A stretch of DNA of 64,000 nt from Microtetraspora sp. NBRC 16547 (GCF_030268965.1 NZ_BSSE01000004.1:366940-430939); one strand, 5' to 3'. Numbered from the stretch's first letter, positions 1-7,948 are shown. Numbers and translations: made by a program. Notes: generated by a model not told the origin, from the sequence alone.

Positions 1-2
1 CG

Positions 3-602
3 AACGTCTGGAACAGCTCCTGGCGCTGCGACGCGCACGGGGACGTCCTCCCCTTCCAACCGCCCCACCATCCCTCACAGGCGGCGCTCGACGCCCTCAG
101 GCAGTCGTCCGCGGTCCCTGTGTGGGTACCGTGGCCGCTGCCCGCCGGTTGGCTCGTGACCGGCTTCGCCGAGGTGGGGGACGAGCGCACCGGAGGCCGA
201 GCCAGCGTCGTCGCCCTTTCCGGGCCCTCGGTCACGCACGGCCCCGCCGACCTGCTGCTCATCGCCGAGGAGCCCGGCGTGGGCCTCGGCGCGGCGTACG
301 CGGGGCTGGACGGTCCCGACCCGGGAACCGAGTTCGACGCCGGCCCTCCGAACGCGAAGATCGAGATACGCGGACACCCCGGCGCGCTGTGGTGCCTCAA
401 GGGGGTCCCGCCCGACCGCGCGGTGTACGTGGGAGAGGCCCTCGGCAACTGGCTGTGGTTGATCGCCTGGCCGGCCGAGGTGGGCTGCTTCATCTCGCTC
501 GCTCAGCTCTCCCTGCGCGACCTCCGTGACAACGACCAGGAGCTCGACCTCCCGTTCGGCGCGTTCTCCCCACGCCTCGACGACGAGCCGCGCGAGGCAT
601 GA
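3..602 (+). CDS. DUF6758-like conserved protein, 3' part
   Basis: The reading frame is already open at the left edge, so the N-terminus lies outside the window; 199 residues are visible. The visible part starts with a Trp/Cys/His segment (WNSSWRCDAHG) that could be the end of a zinc-ribbon-like region, followed by a region rich in VWVPWPLP and GWLVTGF and a hydrophobic stretch NWLWLIAWPAE. I recognise this as the actinobacterial family of unknown function that often sits just upstream of an MBL-fold gene (DUF6758, from memory). The stop codon is followed directly by a 73-bp dispersed repeat. No function can be assigned; the family call is moderately sure. Confidence 0.7.
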   Translation, partial: NVWNSSWRCDAHGDVLPFQPPHHPSQAALDALRQSSAVPVWVPWPLPAGWLVTGFAEVGDERTGGRASVVALSGPSVTHGPADLLLIAEEPGVGLGAAYAGLDGPDPGTEFDAGPPNAKIEIRGHPGALWCLKGVPPDRAVYVGEALGNWLWLIAWPAEVGCFISLAQLSLRDLRDNDQELDLPFGAFSPRLDDEPREA

Positions 603-603
603 G

Positions 604-676
604 CCTCCTCCGCCTCGCGACGCATCCATCTGGATCCGCGCTCGCCACGGGCAGCATGTGTCAGACACTCCCTAGT
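604..676. repeat. 73-bp dispersed repeat, copy A
   Basis: This segment matches 48,531-48,603 at 69 of 73 positions without gaps, although the flanking sequences are unrelated. It contains two copies (the second with one mismatch) of CTCGCGACG about 27 bp apart and a central ATCC-ATCT-GGAT mini-hairpin, and it ends in CACTCCCTAGT. Copy A starts just after the stop codon of the upstream gene and ends 13 bp before the probable GTG start of the MBL-fold gene, so it may supply that gene's 5' region. Confidence 0.8.
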
Positions 677-688
677 AGGGTTCTGAAT

Positions 689-1402
689 GTGACAGCGCGT
701 ATCGAACGAGTGGTGACCTCCGGCGTGGTCGAGATCGACGACGTCGAGCACAAGGTTGAGAACAACACCTGGATCGTGGGTGACGACGAGGAGGTGATCG
801 TCATCGACCCGGCGCGGGACGCCGGCAAGATCCTCGAAAAGGTGGGCGAGCGCGAGGTCCTCGCCGTCATCTGCACCCACGGGCTGCCCGATCACGTGGG
901 CGGCGCCATCGAGGTGGCCGCCAAGGACGAGGCCGTCATCGCCCTCCACCCCAAGGATAAGCGCCTGTGGCGGCAGACCTGGGAGGAGACCTGGCCGGAC
1001 ATCGAGATGGAGGACGAGGGCATGTTCTCCGTCGGCGGTGTCGAGCTCGAGGTCCTCACCACGCCCGGCATCACCCAGGGCGGCGTCTCGCTCTACTGCG
1101 AGTCGCTCGGCGCGGTCTTCACCGGCAAGTCCCTCCAGGCCGACGGCCCGGGCAAGCTCGGCGGAGACTACCCCGCGCTGGCCGACCAGCTCACCGCCAT
1201 CGGCGAGCGGCTGTTCACGCTCCCGCACGGGACCCGTGTGCTGCCCGCCCACGGCGGGGAGTCCACGATCGGCGACCTGGAGCCGCAGTTCGACCACTGG
1301 CTGTCCGGCTCCCTCACCGGCGGTGGCGAGCAGACGCACGAGTCGCCCCTCGTGGACGGCACCGGCGTCTCCGGTATCAGGCTGACGCTCGACGACGAGT
1401 AA
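689..1402 (+). CDS. MBL-fold protein with lost metal ligands
   Basis: The 237-residue product has a metallo-beta-lactamase fold. Start chosen: GTG at 689, preceded by AGTAGGG; an in-frame ATG at 599 would translate the dispersed repeat and is unlikely. The canonical HxHxDH motif reads H64-G-L-P-D68-H69, so the second His is Leu. The usual TPGH is TPGI (I128) and the bridging Asp (GD) is Lys (GK147S). The last motif, PAHGGE, keeps its His. Members of this fold need these residues to hold two metals, so the protein probably binds metal poorly or serves a non-hydrolytic role (inference). It lies between DUF6758 and a RecB-like nuclease gene, 10 bp before the latter. Confidence 0.85.
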   Translation: MTARIERVVTSGVVEIDDVEHKVENNTWIVGDDEEVIVIDPARDAGKILEKVGEREVLAVICTHGLPDHVGGAIEVAAKDEAVIALHPKDKRLWRQTWEETWPDIEMEDEGMFSVGGVELEVLTTPGITQGGVSLYCESLGAVFTGKSLQADGPGKLGGDYPALADQLTAIGERLFTLPHGTRVLPAHGGESTIGDLEPQFDHWLSGSLTGGGEQTHESPLVDGTGVSGIRLTLDDE

Positions 1403-1412
1403 GCCGATCCCC

Positions 1413-2288
1413 ATGGAGCAGCTGGGATTCGAGGGCATGCCGCGACGGCTGTACGCGTGCACGCCCTCACGGCTGAACTCGTGGCTCGACTGCCGCCGCC
1501 GGTACCGCTTCACCTACCTGGACCGGCCGATGCCCCAGAAGGGGCCGCCCTGGGCGCACAACAGCGTGGGGGCCTCGGTCCACAACGCGCTGGCCGGGTG
1601 GTGGCGGCAGCCGTACGAGCGGCGGACGCCGATGACGGCGGCGACCCTCCTCACCAGCGGATGGATCACCGAGGGGTTCCGCGACCAGGAGCAGTCCCTC
1701 ACCTGGCGTGACCGTGCCCGCGAGATGGTGTCCGGATACGTCGCGACGCTGGATCCCTCGGACGAGCCGGTCGGCGTCGAGCGCACGGTGGCCACCCGGA
1801 CCGCAGTCATCGCGGTCTCCGGGCGGATCGACCGGCTCGACCGGCGTGGCGACGAGCTCGTCGTGGTCGACTACAAGACCGGCCGCCGGGCGCCGGACGC
1901 GGACGACGCGCGGTCCTCCCTGGCGCTGGCGGTGTACGCGATCGCCGCGTCGCGCGTCATGCACCGCACCTGCCGCAAGGTCGAGCTGCACCATCTGCCG
2001 ACGGGCTCGGTCGCCGAATGGGAGCACGACGACGCGTCCCTCGGGCGGCATCTGGGCCGGGCCGAGGAGATCGCGCTGGAGGCGTCCGAGGCCGACGAGG
2101 CCTACCGCGCGTGGTCCGGCGCCCCCAGATCACCTGCGGCCGCCGCCGGCCCGGTGCCCCCAGAGATCGACGCGCTTTTCCCGCCCAACCCCGGGCCGAT
2201 CTGTTCCTGGTGCGACTTCCGGAGACACTGCCCGCAGGGCCTCCAGATCGCGCCGGAACGCAACTCCTGGGACGGCCTTCGCCAGTAG
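1413..2288 (+). CDS. RecB/Cas4-like PD-(D/E)XK nuclease, Fe-S type
   Basis: This is a single-domain 291-residue exonuclease-fold protein. Visible motifs in order are SVGASVHNAL (the GxxxH-type N-terminal motif), GRIDRLD (catalytic Asp) and VVDYKTG (Asp and Lys of the PD-(D/E)XK core). C27 together with C264, C267 and C273 (CSWCDFRRHC) matches the four-cysteine iron-sulfur cage known from AddB and Cas4. No cas genes are nearby, so this is a housekeeping RecB-like nuclease rather than a CRISPR component. ATG 1437, which has a better Shine-Dalgarno (GAGGG), is an alternative start. Confidence 0.88.
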   Translation: MEQLGFEGMPRRLYACTPSRLNSWLDCRRRYRFTYLDRPMPQKGPPWAHNSVGASVHNALAGWWRQPYERRTPMTAATLLTSGWITEGFRDQEQSLTWRDRAREMVSGYVATLDPSDEPVGVERTVATRTAVIAVSGRIDRLDRRGDELVVVDYKTGRRAPDADDARSSLALAVYAIAASRVMHRTCRKVELHHLPTGSVAEWEHDDASLGRHLGRAEEIALEASEADEAYRAWSGAPRSPAAAAGPVPPEIDALFPPNPGPICSWCDFRRHCPQGLQIAPERNSWDGLRQ

Positions 2289-2303
2289 TGCTTCGTCAGG
2301 TGG

Positions 2304-2348
2304 CTGGGGAAGGTCGCTGCCGACAGGTCGGACAGGCGACTTCCCCAG
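2304..2348. terminator. Convergent hairpin between nuclease and hydrolase genes
   Basis: CTGGGGAAGGTCGC pairs with GCGACTTCCCCAG (one bulged base) between two convergent genes. There is no clear T-tract, so it may act as a bidirectional RNA end or stability element. Confidence 0.5.
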
Positions 2349-2390
2349 CAGCCCAGGCGGTACGCCGCGCGGGCTCCTCACGGGGTCCGT

Positions 2391-3269
2391 TCAGGAGTGG
2401 TGAAGGATCTGGCTCTCCGCGGCGTTCCAGAACCGGGTGAGCGCCGCGGCCGTCGTCTCCGGAGCCTCGACGGCGGGGGAGTGGACGGCGCCGGGCACGA
2501 CCACGCACTCGGCGTCGAGCCGATCGGCCATCTCCGACTGCAGGAGGGGCGGCCATCCGTCGTCGTGCTCGCCGTACAGGATGAGGATGGCGAGGCCGCA
2601 CTCGGCGAGCTCGTCCACGCGGTCGGGGGCGTTCAGCACCGCCTCGGCCATGGCGAGCAGCCCGGCGGGCGAGTGGGCGAACAGGCGCTTACGCAGGAAG
2701 GCCACGATCTCGTCGGGAACCCCCGCCTTGAGCGCATCAGGCTCCATCCGGTTGGCCCAGAGATGGTCGATGCCGTACTCGGGCAGCTCGGTGAGCATGA
2801 TCCGGCCCGTCTTCTCGCGGGGCCCGATGATCCCGGCGGGGCCCGAGCTCATCAGCGTGTACGACGCGAGCTTGGCCGTGCCGTCCAGCACGGCCTCACG
2901 GGCGATCAGGCCACCGAAGGAGTGCCCGAGCAGGTGGACCGGCTCGCCCTGGCCGACGGCGTGGGCGATCAGGTCGATGTCGGCGCCCAGGGCGGCGCAG
3001 GTGTACGCCGAGGGGTCGTCGGGGCCCGGGGTCTCGTACTGGCCGCGGACGTCGACGGCGACCACCCTGCGCCCCGCCTGCGCGAGCGTCTGGAGGACGG
3101 AGATGAAGTCCTCCTTGCTCCCGGTGAATCCGGGGACGAGGAGCGCGGGCCAGCGCTCGGGGACACCGCTGACGGGCTCCGCCGAGAGGACCGCGAACGT
3201 GCCCGCCGGCGTCTCGATCTGCTGGGCGGTGACACCCGGGGGCAGCGTCAGGAATCGCGGCGTACTCAC
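2391..3269 (-). CDS. Alpha/beta hydrolase
   Basis: The 292-residue protein has the alpha/beta hydrolase fold: LVPGFTGSKED (oxyanion region), GHSFGG (nucleophile elbow Ser), a late acid region around LYGEHDD and a final His in PGAVHSP. There is no signal peptide, so it is cytosolic. It starts with GTG and only a weak ribosome-binding site is visible. The substrate cannot be told from sequence; homologues are annotated as generic esterases or hydrolases. It is convergent with the RecB-like gene and reads the same way as the DEAD-box helicase upstream of it, with a 160-bp gap, so probably separate transcription. Confidence 0.88.
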   Translation of the reverse strand: MSTPRFLTLPPGVTAQQIETPAGTFAVLSAEPVSGVPERWPALLVPGFTGSKEDFISVLQTLAQAGRRVVAVDVRGQYETPGPDDPSAYTCAALGADIDLIAHAVGQGEPVHLLGHSFGGLIAREAVLDGTAKLASYTLMSSGPAGIIGPREKTGRIMLTELPEYGIDHLWANRMEPDALKAGVPDEIVAFLRKRLFAHSPAGLLAMAEAVLNAPDRVDELAECGLAILILYGEHDDGWPPLLQSEMADRLDAECVVVPGAVHSPAVEAPETTAAALTRFWNAAESQILHHS

Positions 3270-3429
3270 GTGGCACCACGATACCCAGCGAGGCTGTCAG
3301 CGACACCGCCAACAGCGCTTTGCCGGTTGTGACCCATAACTCCTTGCCTCCTACAGAGGGTTTACCCACTGCCGGATGGCGGTCTCCCGTCCCCGGCCGG
3401 CGGGCCGGGGATCGGTCTTCCTCCCGTGG

Positions 3430-5229
3430 CTATCCGCCTCGCCGCGACCGCGATGGCCGGCGGCGCTGGACCGCGCGCTCCGTCGCGGCCGAGGGCGCCG
3501 GAATGTCGTCCTCGGTCGCGAGGTCGGGAGATCGGAACACCACGACGAACGGGCTCGGCGGGATGATCCGCTCCGGCTCCGGCTCCGGCTTCGGCCGGGG
3601 CGCGGCCACCGGCTCGGGCACGAGATCGTGCTCGTGCTCGGGCTCGGGCTCGGGGACGGGCGTGGGGCGGATCTCCTCGACGGCCGCGGGGATCGCGGCC
3701 ACCGTTTCCAGGGCTTCCTCGGCCTCGCGGACCTTCTCGACCCGGGGGGTCTCCTGCGGCTTGCGGTCGCCGGCGGTCGCCGCCGCCTCGGTCGTACGGC
3801 CCCCGCGGGTGCGGCGGCGCTCCCTCGGCGTGCGGGCGGGACGCTCGCGGCGCTCCTCCCGCTCGGACCGGTCGTTCCGGCCGCGAGAACGGGTGCGCCC
3901 GGTCTCGCCGAGGTCCTCGATCTCCTCGGCGTTCAGGCCCGCCCGGGAGCGGTTCGCGCGCGGCAGCACGCCCTTGGTGCCCTCGGGGATGTCGAGGTCG
4001 GTGTAGACGTGCGGCGAGCTGGAGTAGGTCTCAACCGGCTCGGCGAAGTCGAGGCTGAGCGCGTTGTTGATCACCTTCCAGCGGGTGAGCTCGGTCCACT
4101 CCACGAACGTCACGGCGACGCCGGTGCGCCCGGCGCGGCCGGTCCGGCCGATGCGGTGGACGTAGGTCTTCTCGTCCTGCGGACAGTCGTAGTTGACCAC
4201 GTGGGTGACGTCGTCGATGTCGATGCCACGGGCCGCCACGTCGGTGGCGACCAGGACGTTGATCTTGCCGTTGCGGAACGCCCGCAGCGCCTGCTCACGC
4301 TGGCCCTGGCCGAGGTCGCCATGGACGGCGGCGACGGCGAAGCCCTTGTCGTGGAGCTGCTCGGCCACCATGTCGCAGGCGCGCTTGGTCTCACAGAAGA
4401 CCATGGTGAGACCGCTCGTGGTGCTCTGCAGCAGCCGCGCCACGATCTCGATCTTGTCCATGCGGTGCGTGCGGTACACGAACTGCGTGGTCTGCGGGGT
4501 CGCCTCGGCCTCGGCGTCGTTGTGCTCGGCGCGGACGTGGATCGGGCGGTTGAGGTATCGCCGTGACAGCGCGACGATCTCGCCCGGCATCGTGGCGGAG
4601 AACAGCATGGTCTGCCGCTTCTCGGGGACCAGCTTGATGATCCGCTCGATGTCGGGGAGGAAGCCCAGGTCGAGCATGCGGTCGGCCTCGTCCATGACCA
4701 GCATGGTGATCTGGCCGAGGTCGAGGTGCTTCTGCTTTACCAGGTCGAGCAGCCGGCCGGGGGTGCCCACGATGACGTCGACGCCGCTCTTGAGCGCCTC
4801 GATCTGCGGCTCGTAGGCGCGGCCGCCGTACACGGTGAGGATTCGGGAGCCGAGCTTGCCCGCGGCGAGGACGAGGTCCTCGGTGACCTGCAAGGCGAGC
4901 TCTCGGGTGGGGACGAGGACCAGGCCGCGCGGCTTCTTGCGGTTCTTCCGCGGTTTGCCCACGAGCTGCAGCATCGCGACGCCGAAGGCGTAGGTCTTGC
5001 CGGTGCCGGTGCGTGCCTGGCCGATGACGTCCTGGCCGGCGATTGCCAGCGGGAGCGCCATTTCTTGGATCGGGAACGGTGAAGTGATGCCCTCTGTCTC
5101 GAGGGCATCGGCGATCTCTGGGATCACTCCCAGGTCTCGGAACGTCGTCAGGGTGACCTGCCTCAGTCGTTGGCGAAGGCGGCCTCCGGAACCTGCTCGG
5201 CCGTAAGGTCTCCCAGGCCGTGTTCTCAC
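3430..5229 (-). CDS. DEAD-box ATP-dependent RNA helicase
   Basis: The 599-residue protein has the complete DEAD-box core: Q motif (FPIQEMALPLAIAG), Walker A ARTGTGKT, PTRELA, DEAD in VMDEADRMLDLG, SAT in LFSATMP, and the C-terminal helicase motif HRIGRTGR. The last 170 or so residues are a basic Arg-rich segment (RGRNDRSEREERRER) followed by an acidic Pro-Glu repeat (PEPEPEHEHD), a typical disordered RNA-binding tail. It probably remodels RNA or ribosomes, and its placement next to the MiaE-like gene matches the Rv3211-type neighbourhood. The GTG start at 5229 is the best available; conserved sequence begins near residue 25. Confidence 0.93.
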   Translation of the reverse strand: MRTRPGRPYGRAGSGGRLRQRLRQVTLTTFRDLGVIPEIADALETEGITSPFPIQEMALPLAIAGQDVIGQARTGTGKTYAFGVAMLQLVGKPRKNRKKPRGLVLVPTRELALQVTEDLVLAAGKLGSRILTVYGGRAYEPQIEALKSGVDVIVGTPGRLLDLVKQKHLDLGQITMLVMDEADRMLDLGFLPDIERIIKLVPEKRQTMLFSATMPGEIVALSRRYLNRPIHVRAEHNDAEAEATPQTTQFVYRTHRMDKIEIVARLLQSTTSGLTMVFCETKRACDMVAEQLHDKGFAVAAVHGDLGQGQREQALRAFRNGKINVLVATDVAARGIDIDDVTHVVNYDCPQDEKTYVHRIGRTGRAGRTGVAVTFVEWTELTRWKVINNALSLDFAEPVETYSSSPHVYTDLDIPEGTKGVLPRANRSRAGLNAEEIEDLGETGRTRSRGRNDRSEREERRERPARTPRERRRTRGGRTTEAAATAGDRKPQETPRVEKVREAEEALETVAAIPAAVEEIRPTPVPEPEPEHEHDLVPEPVAAPRPKPEPEPERIIPPSPFVVVFRSPDLATEDDIPAPSAATERAVQRRRPSRSRRGG

Positions 5230-5461
5230 GGATGTTGCGCCTTCGGCGTCATCAGCGACCGCGGCATCCAGTTACTGGGGGTCTGGGGCCGGACGGCCCA
5301 GATCAATACAGTGCGGTCGCACTTTCGCGAACCAGTCTACTCGATACCACAACATGGAACCGTTTTCTCCGCGTTCCCGATGTTCGGTCAAGGTTTTCCG
5401 GTGATTTGCACCCGGCGCAGCGGCGCGGGCGGGACGAAAGCGGCCCGCGTACGCTGCATCC

Positions 5462-6121
5462 ATGAACGAAACTCCTCCTGGTGTCGTTGACCTGCTCGGC
5501 GTGCTGGCGTACGCGGAGCTCACCGCGTTCCTCCGGATGGCCGAGGACGCGGCGCTGCTGGCGCCTACGCTGACCGACCGGGCCGCGCTCGGCGACGTGG
5601 CCGCGGCCGAGTACGGGCATTTCCGGCTGCTGCGCGACCGGCTCGCCTCGTTCGGCGTGGACCCGGAGGAGGCGATGGCGCCGTTCGTGGCCGCCATCGA
5701 CGCCTGGCATGAGCAGACGAAGCCGCGCGACTGGTACGAGGCCCTGGTCAAGGCGTACGTCGGCACGGGGATCGCGGGGGACTTCTATCGCGAGGCGGCC
5801 CGGCACGCCGATCCCTCCGTCACCGAGCTGGTGGAGGAGGTGCTGACCGACGGGATGCGCTCCCAGTTCACCGTGGAGCGGGTCCGCACGGCCATCGAGG
5901 AGGATCCGCGGCTGAGCAGCAGGCTGGCGCTGTGGGCCCGCCGGATGGTCGGTGAGGCGCTGAGCCAGGGGCAGCGGCTCGCGGCGGCCCGTCCGGACCT
6001 GGCCGGCCTGCTGGTGGAACCGGGAAGCGAGGACCTCGCCGAGATCGGGCGGCTGTTCGCCCGGCTGACGGAGGCGCACGGCACGCGCATGTCGGCCCTG
6101 GGACTCACGCCGGGCCCGTGA
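5462..6121 (+). CDS. Ferritin-like fold protein, MiaE-like
   Basis: The 219-residue all-helical protein belongs to the actinobacterial ferritin-like group related to tRNA 2-methylthio-N6-isopentenyladenosine hydroxylase (MiaE). Likely di-iron ligands are visible: LAYAELTAFLRMAED in the first helix, AAAEYGHFRLLRD (the ExxH pair), then DWYEALVKAYVGTGIAGDF and a second Glu/His-containing region near TEAHGTRM. Hydroxylase activity is inferred; many actinobacterial members are uncharacterised. It is transcribed divergently from the DEAD-box helicase across a 232-bp gap, a pairing conserved in other actinobacteria (Rv3210c-like). Confidence 0.85.
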   Translation: MNETPPGVVDLLGVLAYAELTAFLRMAEDAALLAPTLTDRAALGDVAAAEYGHFRLLRDRLASFGVDPEEAMAPFVAAIDAWHEQTKPRDWYEALVKAYVGTGIAGDFYREAARHADPSVTELVEEVLTDGMRSQFTVERVRTAIEEDPRLSSRLALWARRMVGEALSQGQRLAAARPDLAGLLVEPGSEDLAEIGRLFARLTEAHGTRMSALGLTPGP

Positions 6122-6150
6122 GCGGCGGGATCGGCGCCCACCCGGCGGCC

Positions 6151-6256
6151 GGTCCGCCGGGGGTTCTGGTCCGCCGGGTCCTGGTCCGCTGATCCTGTCC
6201 CGCTGGGGCCTGGTCCCACTGGGGTCCGGTCCCACTGGGGTCCGCAGGCTCCGCTG
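6151..6256. repeat. Degenerate minisatellite, about six 14-17-bp units
   Basis: Successive units of the form TGGTCCGCCGGGTCC, TGTCCCGCTGGGGCC and GGTCCCACTGGGGTCC follow the MiaE-like stop codon. The last two units are identical over 16 bp. No gene runs through it. It forms the first part of a 516-bp stretch whose only candidate gene is a 41-codon minus-strand ORF. Confidence 0.7.
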
Positions 6257-6315
6257 ATCGAGAGGCGTGCCGAGGCCAACGGTTGTACCGTGCGAGGCAT
6301 GAGCGCCTCGCGCCG

Positions 6316-6441
6316 CTACAGCAGGTCCTTGACGAGATGCGGGCCGAACCACTGGACGACACGCGCCGTGTTGAGGAGGGGGAGCGCGGGTTGTCCGACC
6401 ATCGGACGCAGGCGCGACGACGCGCACCGCGTGAACCGCAC
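6316..6441 (-). CDS. Candidate 41-residue small protein
   Basis: This short frame was missed by length cut-offs. GTG at 6441 is preceded by a near-perfect Shine-Dalgarno (AGGAGGAAGG, about 5 nt spacing). The product begins VRFTRCASSRLRPMV and ends TARVVQWFGPHLVKDLL before a TAG stop. The C-terminal half looks like an ordinary amphipathic helix rather than random high-GC shadow sequence, and no better frame covers the interval. It lies downstream of the DUF3107 gene on the same strand. I do not recognise it; it could also be the tail of a decayed gene. Confidence 0.35.
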   Translation of the reverse strand: MRFTRCASSRLRPMVGQPALPLLNTARVVQWFGPHLVKDLL

Positions 6442-6637
6442 CCGCCTTCCTCCTGGATGCCGCTACGGGCCGCGGTGAGCCGGCGAGGGAAGGCCCTCAT
6501 CAACCTCCCGATCGGAGGGCTTTCTGGCCGGGTGCGGTTTGGTTGTTGCACGCCGAGCCACGAAAGCCCTCACCTTTGCAACTGGTTCGACCCTCAGCGG
6601 TCGCCCCGCCTGTCACCAACGTCCGTGGTCAGTACTC

Positions 6638-6868
6638 CTAGAGCGTGGCGCCGAAGCCGACCGTGCGCTGCTCGTCCTCGCCGACCTCGACGAAACCGAG
6701 TGCGGACACGGGGACGACCACCCGCCGGCCGTTCGTGTCGGTGAGCGAGAAGACGCCCTTGTCCGCGGCGAGAGCCTGGCGGAGCTCTTCCTCGATCTGC
6801 TCGGCCGACATGTCGGTCTCCACGATGAGCTCGCGGTGTACCGACCGAACAGCGATCTTGACTTCCAT
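6638..6868 (-). CDS. DUF3107 small protein
   Basis: This is a 76-residue protein starting MEVKIAVRSVHREL, with a predicted beta-alpha-beta layout and a conserved core around SAEQIEEELRQAL and NGRRVVVP. It matches the short actinobacterial DUF3107 family (TB9.4/Rv3208A-like, from memory). The start at ATG 6868 is supported by AAAGGGGA upstream; the frame also extends further 5' through a tandem repeat, but that part is not conserved-looking. Function is unknown. It lies 127 bp downstream of the TetR regulator gene on the same strand, as in mycobacteria. Confidence 0.88.
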   Translation of the reverse strand: MEVKIAVRSVHRELIVETDMSAEQIEEELRQALAADKGVFSLTDTNGRRVVVPVSALGFVEVGEDEQRTVGFGATL

Positions 6869-6883
6869 CGGGCTCCCCTTTCC

Positions 6884-6913
6884 AGAGGGCTGCGTCACAG
6901 AGGGCTGCGTCAC
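6884..6913. repeat. Exact tandem duplication of 15 bp upstream of DUF3107
   Basis: AGAGGGCTGCGTCAC occurs twice without a gap, 15-45 bp before the DUF3107 start codon. On the minus strand this gives two consecutive GTGACGCAGCCCTCT boxes. Position suggests a regulator-binding or promoter element, or simply a replication-slippage duplication. Confidence 0.75.
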
Positions 6914-6995
6914 ACAGCGCCTCATCCCCATGGTCGCCGTCCGCCGCCGCGGTGAGCCCTTTGATCGCGTCAAGCGAACAGGAAATCCCGCGCGT

Positions 6996-7616
6996 TCAGC
7001 CGGTCCGCGGGAAGCCGCCGATGCCGCGCCAGGCGAGGCGCGCCATCAGCTGGGTGGCGGCCTCCTTGGGGATGGAACCGTGGCTGCTGAGCCAGTAGCG
7101 CGCGCTGACCTCGGCCATGCCGACCAGGCCGACCCCGAGTAGGTGGGCCTCGTCGCTGGAGCAGCCGGTGTCCTCCTGGATGACCTGGCTGATCGCGTCG
7201 GCGCTCTCCCGGAGGGACCTCTCCATCCGCTGGCGTACTGGTGCGACGTTGCGCAGGTCGGACTCGAAGACCAGCCGGAACGCCTCGCCCTGGCTGGACA
7301 CGAAGTCGAAGAACGCCCCGATCGCCGCCTGGACCCGCTGCTTGTTGTCGGTGGTGGACGCGAGGGCCTCGTGGCACCGGGTCACCATGTCGTCTACATG
7401 CAGGTCGAGCAGGGCGAGGTACAGCTCGAGCTTGCCGGGGAAGTGCTGGTAGAGCACCGGCTTGCTGACGCCGGCCCGCTCGGCGATCTCGTCCATGGCC
7501 GCCGCGTGGTAGCCGTTCTCCACGAACACTTCCTGCGCCGCGCTCAGGAGCTGGCGACGGCGGGCCATGCGGGGCAGGCGGGTGCCCCGGGGCTTGGCGT
7601 CCGGGGTAGCGGTCAC
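6996..7616 (-). CDS. TetR/AcrR family transcriptional regulator
   Basis: The 206-residue regulator has an N-terminal helix-turn-helix: RRQLLSAAQEVFVENGYHAA, then MDEIAERAGVSKPVLYQHF and PGKLELYLALLD. The remaining two-thirds form the ligand-binding and dimer domain. GTG 7616 is chosen because GAGGAGA lies upstream; ATG 7568 (MARRRQ) is a shorter alternative. The neighbourhood with DUF3107 corresponds to the Rv3208 regulator in mycobacteria (from memory). The ligand and targets are unknown; autoregulation is plausible but no clear palindrome was identified upstream. Confidence 0.92.
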   Translation of the reverse strand: MTATPDAKPRGTRLPRMARRRQLLSAAQEVFVENGYHAAAMDEIAERAGVSKPVLYQHFPGKLELYLALLDLHVDDMVTRCHEALASTTDNKQRVQAAIGAFFDFVSSQGEAFRLVFESDLRNVAPVRQRMERSLRESADAISQVIQEDTGCSSDEAHLLGVGLVGMAEVSARYWLSSHGSIPKEAATQLMARLAWRGIGGFPRTG

Positions 7617-7672
7617 GGCACTCTCGTCTCCTCGTTGCGGGAACGCGCCCATCCTACGCGCGGGTAACCAGG

Positions 7673-7876
7673 TCAGCGGTAGTCCTCTTCGTCGTCCTGC
7701 TCGACCACGCGTTCCTGATCGGTGGCGTCGGCGGGGTCGGCCTCGATCGGGACCTGGTCGGGCCAGCGGGTCTCGTCGGACGACTTCACTCGCTGGTGCT
7801 GCTCGACCGCGTCCGCCTCGGGTGTCTCGATCGAGAGCTCCTCGGCGGTCTCGCCGAGGGAGTCCATCTCGGACAT
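7673..7876 (-). CDS. Small acidic protein of unknown function
   Basis: The 67-residue, strongly acidic, Asp/Glu-rich product has no hydrophobic core (starts MSEMDSLGETAEELSIE, ends DQERVVEQDDEEDYR), so it is probably disordered. The start ATG 7876 has a clear GGAGG about 8 nt upstream, which supports real translation. It lies between the LigD-polymerase and TetR genes on the same strand and may share a transcript with them. No family function is known to me. Confidence 0.7.
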   Translation of the reverse strand: MSEMDSLGETAEELSIETPEADAVEQHQRVKSSDETRWPDQVPIEADPADATDQERVVEQDDEEDYR

Positions 7877-7948
7877 CTGCCGTCCTCCGTTCCGCGGAGC
7901 CTGCGCGATGCGCGCCAGGTCCAACACTACGGCCACAGGCCTTTCCGG

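Noticed and set aside
599..688. ATG 599 as the start of the MBL-fold gene
   Set aside because: It would translate the dispersed 73-bp repeat, which also occurs outside any gene at 48,531; GTG 689 has a ribosome-binding site and fits the conserved N-terminus.
1413..2288. RecB-like nuclease as Cas4 of a CRISPR locus
   Set aside because: The cysteine cage is Cas4-like, but no repeats or other cas genes occur, and the neighbours are housekeeping genes.
5303..6427. 374-codon minus-strand frame opposite the MiaE-like gene
   Set aside because: It runs through the minisatellite and antisense to a clear ferritin-like gene; Arg/Pro/Gly-rich product without motifs.
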